Notes: generated by a model from the letters alone, not told the origin. Counted from the stretch's first letter, positions 17,015 through 27,268 are shown. The stretch is 64,000 nucleotides of DNA from Nocardia sp. NBC_00508 (GCF_036346875.1 NZ_CP107852.1:4216001-4280000); one strand, 5' to 3'. Translations and numbers: made by a program.

Positions 17015-18334
17015 TCACGCTCGGACGCGGTTGCGCCGCTCCAGCCCCTTGCGGTCGTAGAAGCGGGTGACCACCGCGCCGAACACCAGCCCGATGGCGA
17101 GCCCGAGCACCGCCATCCACACCCCTCGGGCGAGTCCGGCGCCGAAACTCGCGTCGAAGTACAGGATCGCCCGCACCCCGAGGAATACCTGGTGCATGGG
17201 CTCGAATGAAGCCAGCCAGCCGAAGTACTCCGGCGTCGCCTCGATCGGCACGGTGCCGCCGGAGGACGGCAGGCCGAGGATGACGAACAGGATCAGGTTC
17301 ACCAGCAGACCCGCCGAGCCGATCGCCGCCAGCATGGACAGCCCGGTCACGCCCACCGCGATCATGGCGAGCGCGCTGTAGAGGAACAGGGCGAGCGGAT
17401 TGCCGATCGGCATGTCCAGCAGCTTGCCGACGAGCAGGAACACCCCGGCGACGATATTCGCCGCCAGCACGAAAACGCCCCACTTGATCAGCAGCGTCCT
17501 GAACCGCGAGATCGGCGTCGGCGGATAGTGCACGTACCACGGCCCGTACTCGGTTGGCACGAAACCGAGCTGAGCGTCGATCATGGTGTGGATGACCATC
17601 GCGCCGACCACACCGGCCAGCAACAACAGCAGCGCGTAGAAGAACGCGGTGAGGCCTTGACCGCTGCCGTCGGGCAATGGGTGGTACTGCTGCACGACCA
17701 CCTGGATCGGCGATGCGAGCGCGACTCTGGTCGCGCCGGACAGTTCGGGCGCGGGCGGGCCGCCTGGTCGCGGGGCCAGCTGCGCGTTGACTTGATCGGT
17801 CAGCTGCTTGCCGACCTGTTCGTTCACCTTGGTCAACGCCTCATTGCCGATCCGAAGCGCGATCTGGGTGCCGAACGCGCCCGTGCGCGGGTTCGTCTGC
17901 AGCGTGATGACCGGCCGCTGGATGTCACCGGGTATGACGCTGCCCACACCGAGATTGCCGAGTTGCTTACTGAAGTCGCTCGGGATGACGATCGCGCCGT
18001 AGACCTGCCCGGACTGCATCTGCCGCTCGGCTTCGGTGATGCTGATCACGCGCAGATCGACCTTGTCGGACGGCACACCCTGCGCCAGCGCTTCGGTGAT
18101 CTGGCTACCGAAGTTCACCTGCCTGCGCCCGTCGCCACTCCCGATGGTGTCGCCGACGTCCTGGTTCACCAGCGCGACCGGGAAGTCGTGCAGGTTCTTC
18201 TCCGGATCCACGACGTAGTCGAGGTACATGATGCCCAGCAGCGCGGTCAGCAAGGTCAGCACGGCAACGGGGAACAGCGCCATACGAGGCCATGGCCGGT
18301 GATTCCCTGGTGCATTCGACCCCGGCTTGCTCAT
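17015..18334 (-). CDS. DUF3533/YhgE-like membrane protein
   Basis: About 439 residues. One helix near the N-terminus (ALFPVAVLTLLTALLGIMYLD) is followed by a soluble extracytoplasmic domain of about 180 residues (FPVALVNQDVG, QVYGAIVIPSDFS, PVITLQTNPRTG), then about five helices. This matches the DUF3533/SNG1 group, related to YhgE/Pip exporters. These are thought to act in efflux or in lipid export, but the substrate is unknown. ATG at 18334 is used; GTG at 18361 is an alternative, and neither has a strong ribosome site. It is divergent from purF. Confidence 0.82.
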   Translation of the reverse strand: MSKPGSNAPGNHRPWPRMALFPVAVLTLLTALLGIMYLDYVVDPEKNLHDFPVALVNQDVGDTIGSGDGRRQVNFGSQITEALAQGVPSDKVDLRVISITEAERQMQSGQVYGAIVIPSDFSKQLGNLGVGSVIPGDIQRPVITLQTNPRTGAFGTQIALRIGNEALTKVNEQVGKQLTDQVNAQLAPRPGGPPAPELSGATRVALASPIQVVVQQYHPLPDGSGQGLTAFFYALLLLLAGVVGAMVIHTMIDAQLGFVPTEYGPWYVHYPPTPISRFRTLLIKWGVFVLAANIVAGVFLLVGKLLDMPIGNPLALFLYSALAMIAVGVTGLSMLAAIGSAGLLVNLILFVILGLPSSGGTVPIEATPEYFGWLASFEPMHQVFLGVRAILYFDASFGAGLARGVWMAVLGLAIGLVFGAVVTRFYDRKGLERRNRVRA

Positions 18335-18499
18335 GTCGTCCGTCGTCGTCACGGTGCGCACGGTAACAGCTCACGGTGGCGCGAATCCGGCGCTTCGGCG
18401 ACCCTGGATTGCTGTTCGGATGCGGTGGCGGTGCGAAGGCGCGGGCGTGCACCCGTAGAATGAAATCTGCCCCCAGCCCGCCCGAACAGGGAGCAAACG

Positions 18500-20092
18500 G
18501 TGACCAACGCCGAACTGCCGGTCGACAGCACTTCCGCCACCTCGTTTTCCGCCCCGGATGTCGATGAGAACGAGCCGCGCGAGGAGTGCGGCGTCTTCGG
18601 AGTCTGGGCTCCGAGCGAAGAAGTGGCCAAGCTCACGTACTACGGCCTGTATGCATTGCAGCATCGTGGGCAGGAGGCGGCGGGCATCGCGGTGTCGGAC
18701 GGCTCGCAGATCCTCGTCTTCAAGGATCTCGGTCTGGTCAGCCAGGTGTTCGACGAGCAGACCCTGGCCGCCATGCCCGGTCACATCGCCGTCGGCCACT
18801 GTCGCTACTCCACCACCGGCGGAGTGACCTGGGAGAACGCTCAGCCGATCTTCCGCACCACCGCGGTCGGTTCCGGGCTCGCGTTGGGACACAACGGCAA
18901 TCTGGTCAACACCGCCGAATTGGCCGGTCGCGCACGCGAACTCGGTCTGGTCGGCGCTTCGGTGCGTGGCGGGCGCCCGCAGCCCGCCGCGGCGACGTCC
19001 GACTCCGACTTGGTCACGGCGTTGCTCGCGCACGCCGCGGCCGATTCCAGCATCGAGCAGGCCGCGATGGAACTGCTGCCCACGTTGAAGGGCGCCTTCT
19101 GCTTGACCTTCATGGACGAGCACACCCTCTACGCCGCGCGTGACCCGCACGGCGTGCGCCCGCTGTGCCTGGGCAGGCTGGAGCGTGGCTGGGTCGTTGC
19201 CAGTGAGACCGCCGCGCTGGACATCGTCGGCGCCGCGTTCGTCCGGGAGATCGAGCCCGGCGAACTGCTGGCGATCGACGCCGACGGCGTCCGCTCGATG
19301 CGCTTCGCCAACCCGGAGCCCAAGGGCTGCGTCTTCGAGTACGTGTATCTGGCCAGGCCGGACAGCACCATCGCGGGTCGTTCGGTGCATGCCACCCGGG
19401 TGGAGATCGGCCGTCGTCTGGCCAAGGAGCATCCGGTCGAGGCGGATCTGGTGATCCCGGTCCCCGAGTCCGGCACACCGGCCGCGGTCGGCTACGCGCA
19501 AGGGTCGGGTGTGCCCTACGGCCAAGGCCTGATGAAGAACGCCTACGTCGGGCGCACGTTCATCCAGCCGAGCCAGACCATCCGTCAGCTGGGCATCCGG
19601 CTCAAGCTCAACCCGCTGCGCGAGGTCATTCGCGGCAAGCGCCTGATCGTCGTGGACGACTCGATCGTGCGCGGCAACACCCAGCGCGCGCTGATCCGGA
19701 TGCTGCGTGAGGCGGGCGCGCTGGAGATCCACGTGCGGATCGCCTCGCCGCCGGTGAAATGGCCGTGCTTCTACGGCATCGACTTCGCCTCCCGCGCGGA
19801 GCTGATCGCCAACGGCGCGGGTACCGAAGACGATGTCGAAGACATGGTCGAGGGCGTGCGCCGGTCGATCGGCGCCGACACCCTCGGCTACATCTCCCTC
19901 GAGGGCATGATCGCCGCGACAGAGCAGCCGCGCTCCCGGCTGTGCTCGGCGTGCTTCGACGGCAATTACCCGATCCCGCTGCCCACCGAGGCGGCCATCG
20001 GGAAGAACGTGCTCGAGGGCATGCTGACCGGCCAGTCCGAGGCAATGCTGTTGAGCGAGAACGCGAACGCGAGCGCGTTGAGTCGTCCGTGA
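18500..20092 (+). CDS. purF: amidophosphoribosyltransferase
   Basis: 530 residues, the first committed step of purine synthesis (PRPP and Gln to phosphoribosylamine). Cys30 in EECGVFG is the glutaminase nucleophile; the 29 residues before it would be a cleaved propeptide, as in Bacillus PurF. The PRPP site is VVDDSIVRGNT. Cys residues in GCVFEY, PCFYGID and LCSACFDG match the four ligands of the Bacillus-type 4Fe-4S cluster, so the enzyme is probably oxygen-sensitive. GTG at 18500 follows AGGGAG. It is divergent from the DUF3533 gene. Confidence 0.97.
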   Translation: MTNAELPVDSTSATSFSAPDVDENEPREECGVFGVWAPSEEVAKLTYYGLYALQHRGQEAAGIAVSDGSQILVFKDLGLVSQVFDEQTLAAMPGHIAVGHCRYSTTGGVTWENAQPIFRTTAVGSGLALGHNGNLVNTAELAGRARELGLVGASVRGGRPQPAAATSDSDLVTALLAHAAADSSIEQAAMELLPTLKGAFCLTFMDEHTLYAARDPHGVRPLCLGRLERGWVVASETAALDIVGAAFVREIEPGELLAIDADGVRSMRFANPEPKGCVFEYVYLARPDSTIAGRSVHATRVEIGRRLAKEHPVEADLVIPVPESGTPAAVGYAQGSGVPYGQGLMKNAYVGRTFIQPSQTIRQLGIRLKLNPLREVIRGKRLIVVDDSIVRGNTQRALIRMLREAGALEIHVRIASPPVKWPCFYGIDFASRAELIANGAGTEDDVEDMVEGVRRSIGADTLGYISLEGMIAATEQPRSRLCSACFDGNYPIPLPTEAAIGKNVLEGMLTGQSEAMLLSENANASALSRP

Positions 20093-20452
20093 ACGCGGAG
20101 GACAATCCCTGATCGCCCTTCGGCTCACCTGTGCCGGTGGCACTCTCCCGTCGAGAGCTCGCCCCCGGCAGTGCCGGTTGGTGGTTTCGTTCGGTGGCCT
20201 TGTGGGTACAGTTTCCGACTGTCGTGCACCGTGATGTGGCGTGCTCGAGACATCGCTTCCCGCGGTCTCCGGCAATTCTGGACGTACGACCGGTTTTTCC
20301 GCGGTGTCATCCGTGTGACGCATAACCCCTGCTGACGACGCGGCAATTTTTCTTCGAAAACGTAACGTGCCGAAAATGCTTCGTAGGTACGGTGCCGATC
20401 AGATCGGAAGTTCACCCGTGTCCGCACCGGGCCTGCGATCCAGGAGAACGCG
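20093..20452. promoter_or_regulatory. purF-to-importer intergenic region with palindrome
   Basis: 360 bp with no supportable gene. It contains CCGATC-A-GATCGG, a perfect 6-bp-arm palindrome at 20395-20407, about 45 bp before the importer's GTG, and an AT-rich patch around 20346-20361. These could be promoter and operator for the oligopeptide importer. The evidence is symmetry and position only. Confidence 0.35.
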
Positions 20453-22087
20453 GTGCGGCGCTCGAGAAGTGGGGCCGTGATGAGGAATTCGAGGAGTGGG
20501 CGACGGACCGGGACGCGAACCATCGCGGCCGTCGGCCTGGTGGCGTTGGCGGCATCGATGGTGGCGGGCTGCGGTTCCGGAAGGACCGGCGACGGTGGCG
20601 GCGGACTGGTGGCGGGCACCACCGACAAGATCTTCTCGCTGGACCCGGCGGCCGCCTACGACAACGGGTCGCTGGTCGCCGAGACGCAGATATACCAGTA
20701 CCTGCTCAATTTCGCGCCCGGCGATGCGACCCCACGGCCGGACGCGGCACAGAAGTGCGAGTTCACCGCGCCGACGGTATACACGTGCACCCTGAAAGAG
20801 GGCTTGAAGTTCGCCAACGGCAACCCGTTGACCGCGACCAGCGTCAAATTCTCCTTCGACCGGATGCTCCGGATCAACGATCCGAACGGACCCGCGTCGC
20901 TGCTGGGAAACCTGGACAAGACCGATGTCGTGGACGCGCGCACCGTCGCGTTCACCCTGAAGGTGGCCAACGACCAGACCTTCCCCGCGATCCTGCCCAC
21001 CCAGGCCGGACCGATCGTGGACGAGAAGGTGTACACGCCGGATAAGGTGATGACGGACGACGAGGTGGTGCGGGCCAAGGGTTACTCCGGCCCGTACACC
21101 ATCGCGAGCTATGACAAGAACAAGCTGGTCGAGTACCAGGCGTTCGCCGAGTACAACGGCATTCTCGGCACCCCGAAGACCAAGACGGTGTCGACGAAGT
21201 ACTACGCCACTACCGACAACATGAAGCTGGACCTGCAGAACGGGTCGCTCGACGTCGGGTACCGGTCCTTCACGCCGACCGACATCGAATCGCTGCGCAC
21301 CGACAACCGAGTCACCGTGCACGAGGGTCCCGGCGGCGAACTGCGCTACATCGTGTTCAACCTGAACACCATGCCGGGCGGCGCACCGGAGCAGAAGCTG
21401 GCCGTGCGCAAAGCCGTCGCCGCCACGATCGACCGGGCGGCGCTGGCCGACAGCGTCTACAAGAACACCTATCTGCCCGCGTATTCGTCCGTGCCGCAGG
21501 GCATGCCGGGTGCGGCGGAGCCGTTCAAGGACATCTACGGCGCCCAGCCGGACAAGGACCGGGCGGCGAAGTTCCTCGCCGACACCGGTGTCGCGACGCC
21601 GGTCGAATTGAACCTGCAATACAACCCGGATCACTATGGTTCCAGTAGCTCCGAGGAATACGCGGCGATCAAGTCGCAATTGGAGGCCAGCGGCCTGTTC
21701 CGGGTCAACCTGCAATCGACCGAATGGGTCAGCTACCAGCGGGAACGAGCGCGCGACGCGTATCCGCTCTACCAGTTCGGCTGGTTCCCGGACTTCCCGG
21801 ACCCGGACAACTACCTCAGCCCGTTCTTCGGTCCGAACAATTTCCTGCAGTCACACTTCGAGGACCCCGGCATCTCCGCGCAGCTGATCGCCGGGGCGAC
21901 CCAGCCCGACAAGGACAAGCGGATGGAGCAGATCAGGCAGGTGCAGCGTGATCTCGCGCAGAACTTCCTGCCGATCGTTCCGCTGCTGTCCGGCAAACAG
22001 ATCGCGGTCTCGGGCAACGATGTGCAGGGCGTCGAGCAGACGCTCGACTCGTCGTTCAAGTTCCGCTATACGGTGCTGAGCAAGTGA
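20453..22087 (+). CDS. oligopeptide/dipeptide ABC importer substrate-binding lipoprotein (SBP_bac_5)
   Basis: 544 residues. An Arg-rich N-terminus is followed by a hydrophobic stretch and the lipobox VAGC at about residue 40, so it is a membrane-anchored lipoprotein outside the cell. SBP_bac_5 features include LDPAAAYDN, LKEGLKFANGNPLTATSVKFSFDR and GWFPDFPDPDNYLSPFF near the C-terminus. GTG at 20453 is chosen because AGGAG lies 6 bases upstream; ATG at 20480 is the alternative. It is first of four coupled importer genes. Peptides are the most likely substrate. Confidence 0.92.
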   Translation: MRRSRSGAVMRNSRSGRRTGTRTIAAVGLVALAASMVAGCGSGRTGDGGGGLVAGTTDKIFSLDPAAAYDNGSLVAETQIYQYLLNFAPGDATPRPDAAQKCEFTAPTVYTCTLKEGLKFANGNPLTATSVKFSFDRMLRINDPNGPASLLGNLDKTDVVDARTVAFTLKVANDQTFPAILPTQAGPIVDEKVYTPDKVMTDDEVVRAKGYSGPYTIASYDKNKLVEYQAFAEYNGILGTPKTKTVSTKYYATTDNMKLDLQNGSLDVGYRSFTPTDIESLRTDNRVTVHEGPGGELRYIVFNLNTMPGGAPEQKLAVRKAVAATIDRAALADSVYKNTYLPAYSSVPQGMPGAAEPFKDIYGAQPDKDRAAKFLADTGVATPVELNLQYNPDHYGSSSSEEYAAIKSQLEASGLFRVNLQSTEWVSYQRERARDAYPLYQFGWFPDFPDPDNYLSPFFGPNNFLQSHFEDPGISAQLIAGATQPDKDKRMEQIRQVQRDLAQNFLPIVPLLSGKQIAVSGNDVQGVEQTLDSSFKFRYTVLSK

Positions 22088-23217
22088 GTTCCGGCGACAC
22101 TGCCGGGCCCGGGACGACAACAGCGCCGGACACGGCGCCGACCCGGGCCCGGCGCTTCGGCCGGCCGCGAACGGTCAAGGGCGGCGACGATTCTCGTCAC
22201 CTGGTGCTGCTGCGCTACCTGGGCGTTCGCCTGCTGCTGATCCCGGTGACCGCGTGGATCCTGGTGACGGTCGTGTTCTTCCTGATGCGAGTGGTCGGTG
22301 ACCCGATCAGCGCCGCGCTGGGTGGGCGCATGACCCAGGAGCAGATCGAGGTGCGCAAGGAGGCGGCCGGGTTGAACCGGCCGATCCTGGCCCAGTACTG
22401 GGACTACCTTTCGGGGCTCATGCAGGGAGATCTCGGTCGCTCGCAGGACAACCGGGAGATCAGCGAGGTCGTCATCACCTACGGCGCCGCCTCGCTGGAA
22501 CTGGTGTGCTGGGCGCTGATCGTCGCGTTCGCGATCGGTGTCCCGCTGGGCAGATACGCGGCGACCCATCGGGATTCGGCCGCCGACACAGGGCTGCGGC
22601 TGCTGGCCATCCTGTTCTACGCCGCGCCGGTGTTCTTCGTGGGCTTGCTGCTGAAGCTGGTGTTCGCGGTCGAGCTGGGCTGGTTGCCGGTGGCGGGCCG
22701 GGCCAGTACGAACGTCGAACTCCAACTTCAGCACGTCTCACCCAAGATCAACATCATGGTGATCGACGCGATCCTCTACGGCGACACCGGATATCTGGTC
22801 GACGTACTGAAACACGCTGTGCTGCCCGCCATCGCGCTCGGACTGCTGACCGCAGGCATCTTCCTGCGGCTGGTGCGGATCAACCTGATCCAGACGCTGC
22901 GCACGGACTATGTGGACGCCGCGCGGGCGCGCGGCCTGTCTCGACGGGTCGTGACCGGACGACATGCCTTCCGCAACGCGATGATTCCGATCGTCACGGT
23001 GATGGGTATGCAGATCGCCATGATGCTCGGCGCCTCGGTGCTCACCGAGACCACGTTCGAATGGAAAGGGCTCGGCTACCAGCTCGCGTCGTACTTGTCC
23101 GCGCGCGACTTCATCGCCGTGCAGGGCATCGTCGCGTTCATCGCGCTGATCGTGGCGGTGATGAGCTTCCTGGTGGACGTCCTGGTGGCGCTGATCGATC
23201 CGAGGGTGAGGTTCTGA
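22084..23217 (+). CDS. peptide ABC importer permease, DppB type
   Basis: 377 residues, with an unusually long polar N-terminus of about 45 residues before the first helix. The DppB pattern is clear: LLIPVTAWILVTVVFFLMR, the RPILAQYWDYL...GDLGRS block, and the EAA loop around YVDAARARGLSRR, which contacts the ATPase. It forms the membrane channel with the next gene product. The GTG start overlaps the stop of the binding-protein gene (GTGA). Confidence 0.93.
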   Translation: MSSGDTAGPGTTTAPDTAPTRARRFGRPRTVKGGDDSRHLVLLRYLGVRLLLIPVTAWILVTVVFFLMRVVGDPISAALGGRMTQEQIEVRKEAAGLNRPILAQYWDYLSGLMQGDLGRSQDNREISEVVITYGAASLELVCWALIVAFAIGVPLGRYAATHRDSAADTGLRLLAILFYAAPVFFVGLLLKLVFAVELGWLPVAGRASTNVELQLQHVSPKINIMVIDAILYGDTGYLVDVLKHAVLPAIALGLLTAGIFLRLVRINLIQTLRTDYVDAARARGLSRRVVTGRHAFRNAMIPIVTVMGMQIAMMLGASVLTETTFEWKGLGYQLASYLSARDFIAVQGIVAFIALIVAVMSFLVDVLVALIDPRVRF

Positions 23218-24275
23218 TGACCGCTCCGGAACTGCTGAACGAACCGGTGCTCGCGGCGCCGGTACCGCGCCGGGGCGTGCCGGGCCTGCGGCTGTTCTCG
23301 ATGACCGCAGGGTTGCAGCGCGCGACGCTCATTCTCGGGCTCGGCCTGGTCGGCGTCTTCGTCTTCGCCGCGCTCTTCGCTCCGCTGATCGCGCCGTACG
23401 GATTCGCCCAGAGCGCCGCCGACGGTGTCGATTTCGCCCGCCAGCAGGCGCCGTCGGCCCAGCACTGGTTCGGCACCTCGGTGCGTGGCGAAGACGTGTT
23501 CTCCAGAGTGATCTACGGCGCGCGCACCGCACTCTGGGTGATCGCGATCTCGCTGGTGCTCTCGCTGCTGATCGGCGTGCCGCTCGGGTTGCTGTCCGGC
23601 TATATCGGCCGCTGGCTGGACCGAGTGCTCGTGCTGTTCATGGACGCGATGTACGCCTTTCCGACGCTACTGCTGGCGATCGTGGTGTCCATCGTGGTCG
23701 CGGGTGGCCGCTCCACCAGTCTGGGCGGTGTGCTGTCCGCCGCGGTGGCGATCACGGCGGTGTTCGTGCCGCAATACTTCCGGGTGGTGCGCAACGCCAC
23801 CGTGGCGGTGAAGCAGGAGCCGTATGTCGACGCCGCGCGGGTGACCGGCGCGTCGACCGCGCGAATCCTGTTCCGGCACATCCTCGCCAACGTCACCCAG
23901 TCGCTGCCGGTAATCGTCACGTTGAACGGATCGGAGGCCATCCTCACCCTGGCCGGTCTGGGCTTCCTCGGCTTCGGTATCGAACCGACCCAAGCCGCCG
24001 AGTGGGGCTTCGACCTGAACAAGGCGCTGCCGGATGTATCCAACGGCATCTGGTGGACCGGCATCTTTCCCGGTGTCGCCATCGTGCTCGTCGTACTCGG
24101 CATGACGCTGGTCGGCGAGAGCCTCAACGAAGTGCTCAACCCCGTCTTGCGCACCCGTCGTGCCGTCGCCGTGGCGGCCGGGTCGGGAGTCGGGCCGAGT
24201 GCCGCCGACGAGCAACCCGGCAGTGTTCCGGGTGCACGGGACGGAGTCGGCGGGAAGGACACGACCAATGCCTGA
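23217..24275 (+). CDS. peptide ABC importer permease, DppC type
   Basis: 352 residues, DppC/OppC-like: an N-terminal helix with VFVFAALFAPLIAPYG, then QHWFGTSVRGEDVFSRVIYGARTAL, and the EAA loop YVDAARVTGASTARI. The ATG overlaps the preceding stop by one base (TGATG). A Ser/Gly-rich tail of about 40 residues follows the last helix, and its last eight bases overlap the ATPase gene. Confidence 0.93.
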   Translation: MTAPELLNEPVLAAPVPRRGVPGLRLFSMTAGLQRATLILGLGLVGVFVFAALFAPLIAPYGFAQSAADGVDFARQQAPSAQHWFGTSVRGEDVFSRVIYGARTALWVIAISLVLSLLIGVPLGLLSGYIGRWLDRVLVLFMDAMYAFPTLLLAIVVSIVVAGGRSTSLGGVLSAAVAITAVFVPQYFRVVRNATVAVKQEPYVDAARVTGASTARILFRHILANVTQSLPVIVTLNGSEAILTLAGLGFLGFGIEPTQAAEWGFDLNKALPDVSNGIWWTGIFPGVAIVLVVLGMTLVGESLNEVLNPVLRTRRAVAVAAGSGVGPSAADEQPGSVPGARDGVGGKDTTNA

Positions 24276-25959
24276 GTCATCCGGGGCGGAGCGGGGTCGC
24301 CCTGCCCTGTCGATCGAATCGCTGTCGGTCACCTTCGCCACCGACGCGGGGCCGGTGCACGCGGTCACCGGCGTGTCCTACGAGGTCTATCCCGGCGAAG
24401 TGCTGGCCATCGTCGGGGAGTCGGGCTCGGGCAAGTCGGTTAGCTCGCGGACGGCGATGGGGTTGCTGCCGCAGACCGCGTCCGTGCGTGGCCTGGTCAC
24501 CCTGGGGACCGAGCGGATCACCGCGATGAGCGAAAGGCAGCTCAGCGCTCTGCGCGGCGGCGCGATATCGATGGTGTTCCAGGAGCCGGGTCTGGCGCTG
24601 GACCCGCTGTTCACGGTGGGCTTCCAGATCTGCGAGGCACTGCGAGCGCACACCGATCTGAGCAAGAAGGCCGCCAAAGCGCGTGCGGTGGAGTTGCTGC
24701 GGACGGTCGGCTTGCCCGATCCGGAGCACCGTGTGGACTACTATCCGCACCAGCTCTCGGGCGGGCAGAAGCAACGTGTGGTGATCGCCATCGCCATCGC
24801 CTGCGAGCCGAAGGTGATCATCGCCGACGAGCCGACCACGGCACTGGATGTCACGGTGCAGGCCGAGATCCTGGCGTTGTTGCGCGACCTGCGCGACCGG
24901 ATCGGCAGCGCGATCGTACTGATCACCCACAACATGGGCGTGGTCGCCGATATCGCCGACCGCGTGGTGGTGATGCGCGACGGCGCGGTGGTCGAGCAGG
25001 CGCCGGTGGACGAACTGTTCGCGAGTCCCAAGGCGGAATACACCCGATCCCTGCTGGCCGCCGTCCCGCATCTGGGCACCGAACAGATCGATCACGGCCC
25101 GGCCGACGCTGCGGACGCCGAGGGCGGTCCGGTGCTCGAGGTCCGCGATCTGGTGGTCGAATTTCCCGGGCCGTTCGGTCGCCCGAGATTCCGCGCGGTG
25201 GACGAGGTGAGCCTGCGCATCGGACCTGGCGAGACCCTCGGCCTGGTCGGCGAGTCCGGGTCGGGCAAGTCGACCATCGGGCGCTGCGTCGCCGCGCTGC
25301 AACGGCCGACGTCCGGTGAGGTGCGGGTGCGTGGGCAGGACATCGTCGGGCTGTCGCAGCGCAAGCTGCGGCCGATCCGGCGACGCTTCGGATTCGTGTT
25401 CCAAGATCCGGCCAGCTCGCTGAACCCGCGGCTCACCGTGGGCGACTGCGTGGCCGAACCGCTGATCGTGCACAAGGCCGGCAGCTCGGCGCAGATTCGC
25501 GCCAGGGTCCGCGGACTGCTCGACGACGTGCGGCTGCCCGCGGGCACCGAACACCGGTATCCGCACGAGCTGTCCGGAGGACAACGCCAGCGCGCCAGCC
25601 TGGCCCGTGCCCTGGTGCTCGACCCGGACCTGCTGGTCGCCGACGAGCCGACCAGCGCACTGGACGTCTCGGTGCAGGCCGCGGTGCTGGAGCTGTTCGG
25701 GCAACTCCAACGCGAATGCGGCTGGGCATGCCTGTTCATCAGCCACGATCTCGCCGTGGTCGATCAGCTCGCCGACCGAATCGTCGTGCTGCGCAACGGG
25801 ACAGTGGTCGAGCAGGGCGACCGGGACCACATCCTGCGCGCGCCGCGGGAGGAGTACACGCGGCGTCTGGTGGCCGCGGTGCCCGTGCCCGATCCGGTGC
25901 GGCAGCGTCGCCGCCGGGCGCGGACGGCCGGACTGTTCGACGGGGAGGAGTCGGACTGA
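24268..25959 (+). CDS. peptide ABC importer ATPase, fused DppD-DppF type
   Basis: 563 residues with two complete nucleotide-binding domains in one chain. Walker A: GESGSGKS in both halves. Signatures: LSGGQKQR and LSGGQRQR. Walker B: IIADEPT and LVADEPT. H-loops: LITHNMGV and FISHDLAV. It powers the two permeases. ATG at 24268 follows GGAAGGA and overlaps the permease stop by eight bases. The GC-rich linker around residues 265-285 joins the halves. Fused two-domain ATPases are common in actinobacterial peptide importers. Confidence 0.93.
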   Translation: MPESSGAERGRPALSIESLSVTFATDAGPVHAVTGVSYEVYPGEVLAIVGESGSGKSVSSRTAMGLLPQTASVRGLVTLGTERITAMSERQLSALRGGAISMVFQEPGLALDPLFTVGFQICEALRAHTDLSKKAAKARAVELLRTVGLPDPEHRVDYYPHQLSGGQKQRVVIAIAIACEPKVIIADEPTTALDVTVQAEILALLRDLRDRIGSAIVLITHNMGVVADIADRVVVMRDGAVVEQAPVDELFASPKAEYTRSLLAAVPHLGTEQIDHGPADAADAEGGPVLEVRDLVVEFPGPFGRPRFRAVDEVSLRIGPGETLGLVGESGSGKSTIGRCVAALQRPTSGEVRVRGQDIVGLSQRKLRPIRRRFGFVFQDPASSLNPRLTVGDCVAEPLIVHKAGSSAQIRARVRGLLDDVRLPAGTEHRYPHELSGGQRQRASLARALVLDPDLLVADEPTSALDVSVQAAVLELFGQLQRECGWACLFISHDLAVVDQLADRIVVLRNGTVVEQGDRDHILRAPREEYTRRLVAAVPVPDPVRQRRRRARTAGLFDGEESD

Positions 25960-26089
25960 TGGTCTGTATTACGGTTCGCTCTGCCCTATTGTCAAGAGGG
26001 CGAGCCAACACCGGTGCGGGGTCGTTATCCTGCTCCGGTAGCGTGAGCAGGCATCTATCCGCCGATTCGGTTTGGAGCTTTCCCCGAAA

Positions 26090-27166
26090 ATGACTGAACA
26101 GACCCCCAGTGGTGGTGCCTCGTACGCCGCGGCAGGCGTGGACATCGAGGCGGGTGATCGCGCCGTCGAGTTGTTCGGGCCATTGGCGAAGAAGGCGACC
26201 CGGCCCGAGGTGCAAGGCGGCCTCGGCGGCTTCGCCGGACTGTTCGCGCTGAAGGGTGGCTATCGGGAGCCGCTGCTGGCCGCCTCCACCGACGGCGTCG
26301 GCACCAAGATCGCGGTGGCGCAGGCGATGGACAAGCACGACACGGTCGGCCTCGATCTGGTCGCGATGGTCGTGGACGACCTCGTGGTCTGCGGTGCGGA
26401 GCCGCTGTTCCTGCAGGACTACATCGCGATCGGAAAGGTCGTTCCGGAGAAGGTCGCCGAACTCGTCTCCGGTATCGCCGAAGGGTGCGTGCGCGCGGGG
26501 TGCGCGCTGCTGGGTGGTGAGACGGCCGAGCATCCCGGCCTGATGGATCCCGACGACTACGACCTGTCCGCGACCGGAGTCGGCGTGGTCGAGGCCGACG
26601 CGGTGCTCGGGCCGGACCGGGTCCGTCCGGGCGACGTGGTGATCGCCATGGGCTCCTCGGGCCTGCACTCCAACGGCTACAGTCTGGCCCGCAAGGTGCT
26701 GCTCGACATCGACCGCATGTCGCTCACCGGACACGTCGAGGAGTTCGGCCGCACGCTCGGCGAGGAACTGCTCGAGCCGACCAGGATCTACGCCAAGGAC
26801 TGCCTCGCGCTGATCGCCGAGACCGACGTGCGCACGTTCGCCCACGTCACGGGCGGCGGTTTGACGGCCAACCTGGCCAGGGTGCTGCCCGCGGGCATGG
26901 TCGCCGAACTGGATCGGGGCACCTGGAATCCGGCGCCGGTGTTCAAGATGATCGCGCAGCGCGGCCGGGTGGAACGGACCGAGATGGAGAAGACCTTCAA
27001 CATGGGCATCGGCATGGTCGCCGTCGTCGCCCCGGAGGATGTGGACCGCGCGCTGGCCGTGCTGACCGCGCGGCACATCGAGTGCTGGACGCTCGGCACG
27101 GTCAAGAAGGCCAAGGACGCCGACGCCGTGCGCGCCGTCCTGGTCGGTGACCATCCGCGGTTCTGA
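26090..27166 (+). CDS. purM: phosphoribosylformylglycinamidine cyclo-ligase
   Basis: 358 residues, converting FGAM to AIR with ATP. Hallmarks are YAAAGVDIEAGD, STDGVGTKIAVA, DDLVVCGAEPLFLQDY, GGETAEHPG and HVTGGG. ATG at 26090 is preceded by TTGGAG. A separate promoter region follows the importer operon (131 bp gap). It ends before two strong terminators. In mycobacteria purF and purM are adjacent; here the four importer genes lie between them. Confidence 0.97.
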   Translation: MTEQTPSGGASYAAAGVDIEAGDRAVELFGPLAKKATRPEVQGGLGGFAGLFALKGGYREPLLAASTDGVGTKIAVAQAMDKHDTVGLDLVAMVVDDLVVCGAEPLFLQDYIAIGKVVPEKVAELVSGIAEGCVRAGCALLGGETAEHPGLMDPDDYDLSATGVGVVEADAVLGPDRVRPGDVVIAMGSSGLHSNGYSLARKVLLDIDRMSLTGHVEEFGRTLGEELLEPTRIYAKDCLALIAETDVRTFAHVTGGGLTANLARVLPAGMVAELDRGTWNPAPVFKMIAQRGRVERTEMEKTFNMGIGMVAVVAPEDVDRALAVLTARHIECWTLGTVKKAKDADAVRAVLVGDHPRF

Positions 27167-27183
27167 CCGCAGCGGAAGACACG

Positions 27184-27220
27184 CCAGAGTCCCGCATCCT
27201 CATCCGATGCGGGACTCTGG
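27184..27220 (+). terminator. purM terminator
   Basis: A perfect 15-bp stem, CCAGAGTCCCGCATC at 27184-27198 with its complement at 27206-27220, and a 7-nt loop. It lies 17 bases after the purM stop. Confidence 0.9.
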
Positions 27221-27268
27221 TGTATTGCAAGCCTTTTCGGCGCCAGTCCCGTCAACCCGCGACAACGC

